Shown here: positions 5,724 to 6,668 of the stretch, in pieces
Numbering within the stretch: position 1 is the stretch's first letter
How the letters are laid out: each line of letters begins with the position of its first letter
Origin: Rhizobium sp. Q54
GTDB lineage: Bacteria; Pseudomonadota; Alphaproteobacteria; Rhizobiales; Beijerinckiaceae
DNA length: 6,668 nt
Assembly: GCA_945903655.1 (NCBI GenBank)
Contig: CAMDOY010000208.1
Coordinates: 1 to 6,668, forward strand
Direction of reading: 5' to 3'
Program-made: the position numbers and the translations under genes
The notes under the pieces: model-generated
Told to the model about the DNA's origin: nothing
The model's database searches: none
The model's input: the letters and a program-made list of their open reading frames with translations, nothing else

Positions 5724-6668
5724 AGCCCGACGTTACGTTGCCCAAATATCTGGCCCTGGGCTACCTGGCCGTCGTCATCGGCGTTTTGACAACCGTCTCC
5801 GTCTTCCTCGCCCTCGGCTGGACCGGAGAGCGGATCCAGGCCACGCAGAACGGCTATCGCGGCACCGCGATGGCGCAGATTCAGTTCCCGTCCGCCGAAC
5901 GGGCCCTGAAGGCCGCCAATGTCGCGCCCGAAGCGCTCGACCCCGCGTCGCCCGATGGCGACAAGGCCACGGACGTCTATCAGAACGTGCAGGTGCTCAA
6001 GGATCTCAGCGCCGAGCAATTCGGCCGCGTGATGTCCTCGATCACCGAATGGGTGTCTCCCGACGAGGGCTGCGCCTATTGCCACAATGTCGAGAACATG
6101 GCGGACGACAGCCTTTACACGAAGAAGGTCGCTCGTCGCATGCTGGAGATGACGATCCATATCAACAAGGACTGGAAGGACCACGTCGCCAACACCGGCG
6201 TGACCTGCTACACCTGCCACAAGGGCAATCCGGTTCCCGCCAATATCTGGTTCGCCGATCCCGGTCCGCAGAAGGATGCTGGCGTGATGGCGACGAACGA
6301 CGGCATGGGTCACCCCAACAAGACCAATGGCTCAACCTCCCTGCATCTGGACCCCCTGTCGCCTTTCCTGCTCGGCAAGGAGAACATCCGGGTGGCGGGA
6401 ACCACGGGCCTGCCCGCCAAGCCCTATGGCGCCTCCATCCAGGCCACCGAGAAGACCTATTCGCTCATGATGCATATGTCGACGAGTCTCGGGGTGAACT
6501 GCACCTTCTGCCACAATTCGAGGTCCTTCTCGAATTGGGACCAGAGCACGCCGCAGCGCGTCACCGCCTGGCACGGCATCCAGATGGCGCGGGAGTTGAA
6601 CGCCGTCTATCTCGATCCCCTGCAGTCCACCTATCCGCCAAACCGGCTGGGGCCGCTGGGCGATGCGC
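5720..6668 (+). CDS. pufC: Reaction centre tetrahaem cytochrome c subunit (3' partial)
   Basis: Membrane-anchored periplasmic cytochrome that re-reduces the photo-oxidised special pair. I translated the frame from ATG 5720, which overlaps the pufM stop and has GGGAG at 5708-5712 seven bases upstream; it stays open for 316 codons to the window edge. Haem-binding CXXCH motifs are at 118-122 (CAYCH), 163-167 (CYTCH) and 261-265 (CTFCH); the fourth should lie just beyond the edge. Axial ligands keep the spacing known from Blastochloris viridis: Met105 (13 before haem 1), Met141 (22 before haem 2), Met250 (11 before haem 3) and His155 (8 before haem 2, the expected ligand of haem 4). The N-terminus has one hydrophobic segment at about 11-33 but no cysteine before residue 118, so there is no lipobox and the protein is probably held by an uncleaved helix. 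Confidence 0.95.
   Translation, partial: MKPDVTLPKYLALGYLAVVIGVLTTVSVFLALGWTGERIQATQNGYRGTAMAQIQFPSAERALKAANVAPEALDPASPDGDKATDVYQNVQVLKDLSAEQFGRVMSSITEWVSPDEGCAYCHNVENMADDSLYTKKVARRMLEMTIHINKDWKDHVANTGVTCYTCHKGNPVPANIWFADPGPQKDAGVMATNDGMGHPNKTNGSTSLHLDPLSPFLLGKENIRVAGTTGLPAKPYGASIQATEKTYSLMMHMSTSLGVNCTFCHNSRSFSNWDQSTPQRVTAWHGIQMARELNAVYLDPLQSTYPPNRLGPLGDA

Noticed and set aside
5663..6313. Minus-strand open frame (216 codons) opposite pufC
   Set aside because: It lies opposite three-haem cytochrome coding sequence with all ligands intact; the reverse product has no domain that I recognise.

Overview
The window is an ordinary-looking stretch of the photosynthesis gene cluster of a purple (bacteriochlorophyll-based, type II reaction centre) proteobacterium. 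All genes read on the + strand in the order bchY - bchZ - pufQ-like - pufB - pufA - pufL - pufM - pufC, with both window edges cutting a gene. High GC with strong G/C in third codon positions, the bchYZ-puf superoperon order, and a light-harvesting 1 beta polypeptide with a Blastochloris-like C-terminal tail all point to an alphaproteobacterium, most likely in the Hyphomicrobiales (Rhizobiales). The taxonomic placement is inference.

Region 1 (1-2891) encodes two subunits of chlorophyllide a oxidoreductase, the nitrogenase-like enzyme that reduces ring B on the way to bacteriochlorophyll a. The third (BchX) subunit would be expected just upstream, outside the window. bchY lacks its 5' end; bchY and bchZ overlap by 7 bases.

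Region 2 (2888-3706) is the start of the puf operon: a divergent small membrane protein in the pufQ position, whose start overlaps the bchZ stop, then the LH1 antenna genes pufB and pufA. A short stem-loop precedes pufB.

Region 3 (3707-3902) is a 196-base pufA-pufL spacer with no gene. It holds a perfect 10-bp hairpin, a 7-bp hairpin followed by a T run, and a small GC-rich inverted repeat. This is the classical place where puf mRNA is processed so that the antenna message outlives the reaction centre message.

Region 4 (3903-6668) encodes reaction centre L and M subunits with every cofactor ligand checked in place, and the first 316 codons of the tetrahaem cytochrome subunit PufC (three of four CXXCH motifs are inside the window). 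Nearly every gene has a clear Shine-Dalgarno sequence, and short overlaps (bchY/bchZ, bchZ/pufQ, pufM/pufC) suggest translational coupling.

I found no undescribed system here. The points most worth a second look are the divergent pufQ-like gene, the absence of a lipobox cysteine in PufC, the long C-terminal tails on the LH1 polypeptides, and the hairpins in the pufA-pufL spacer.
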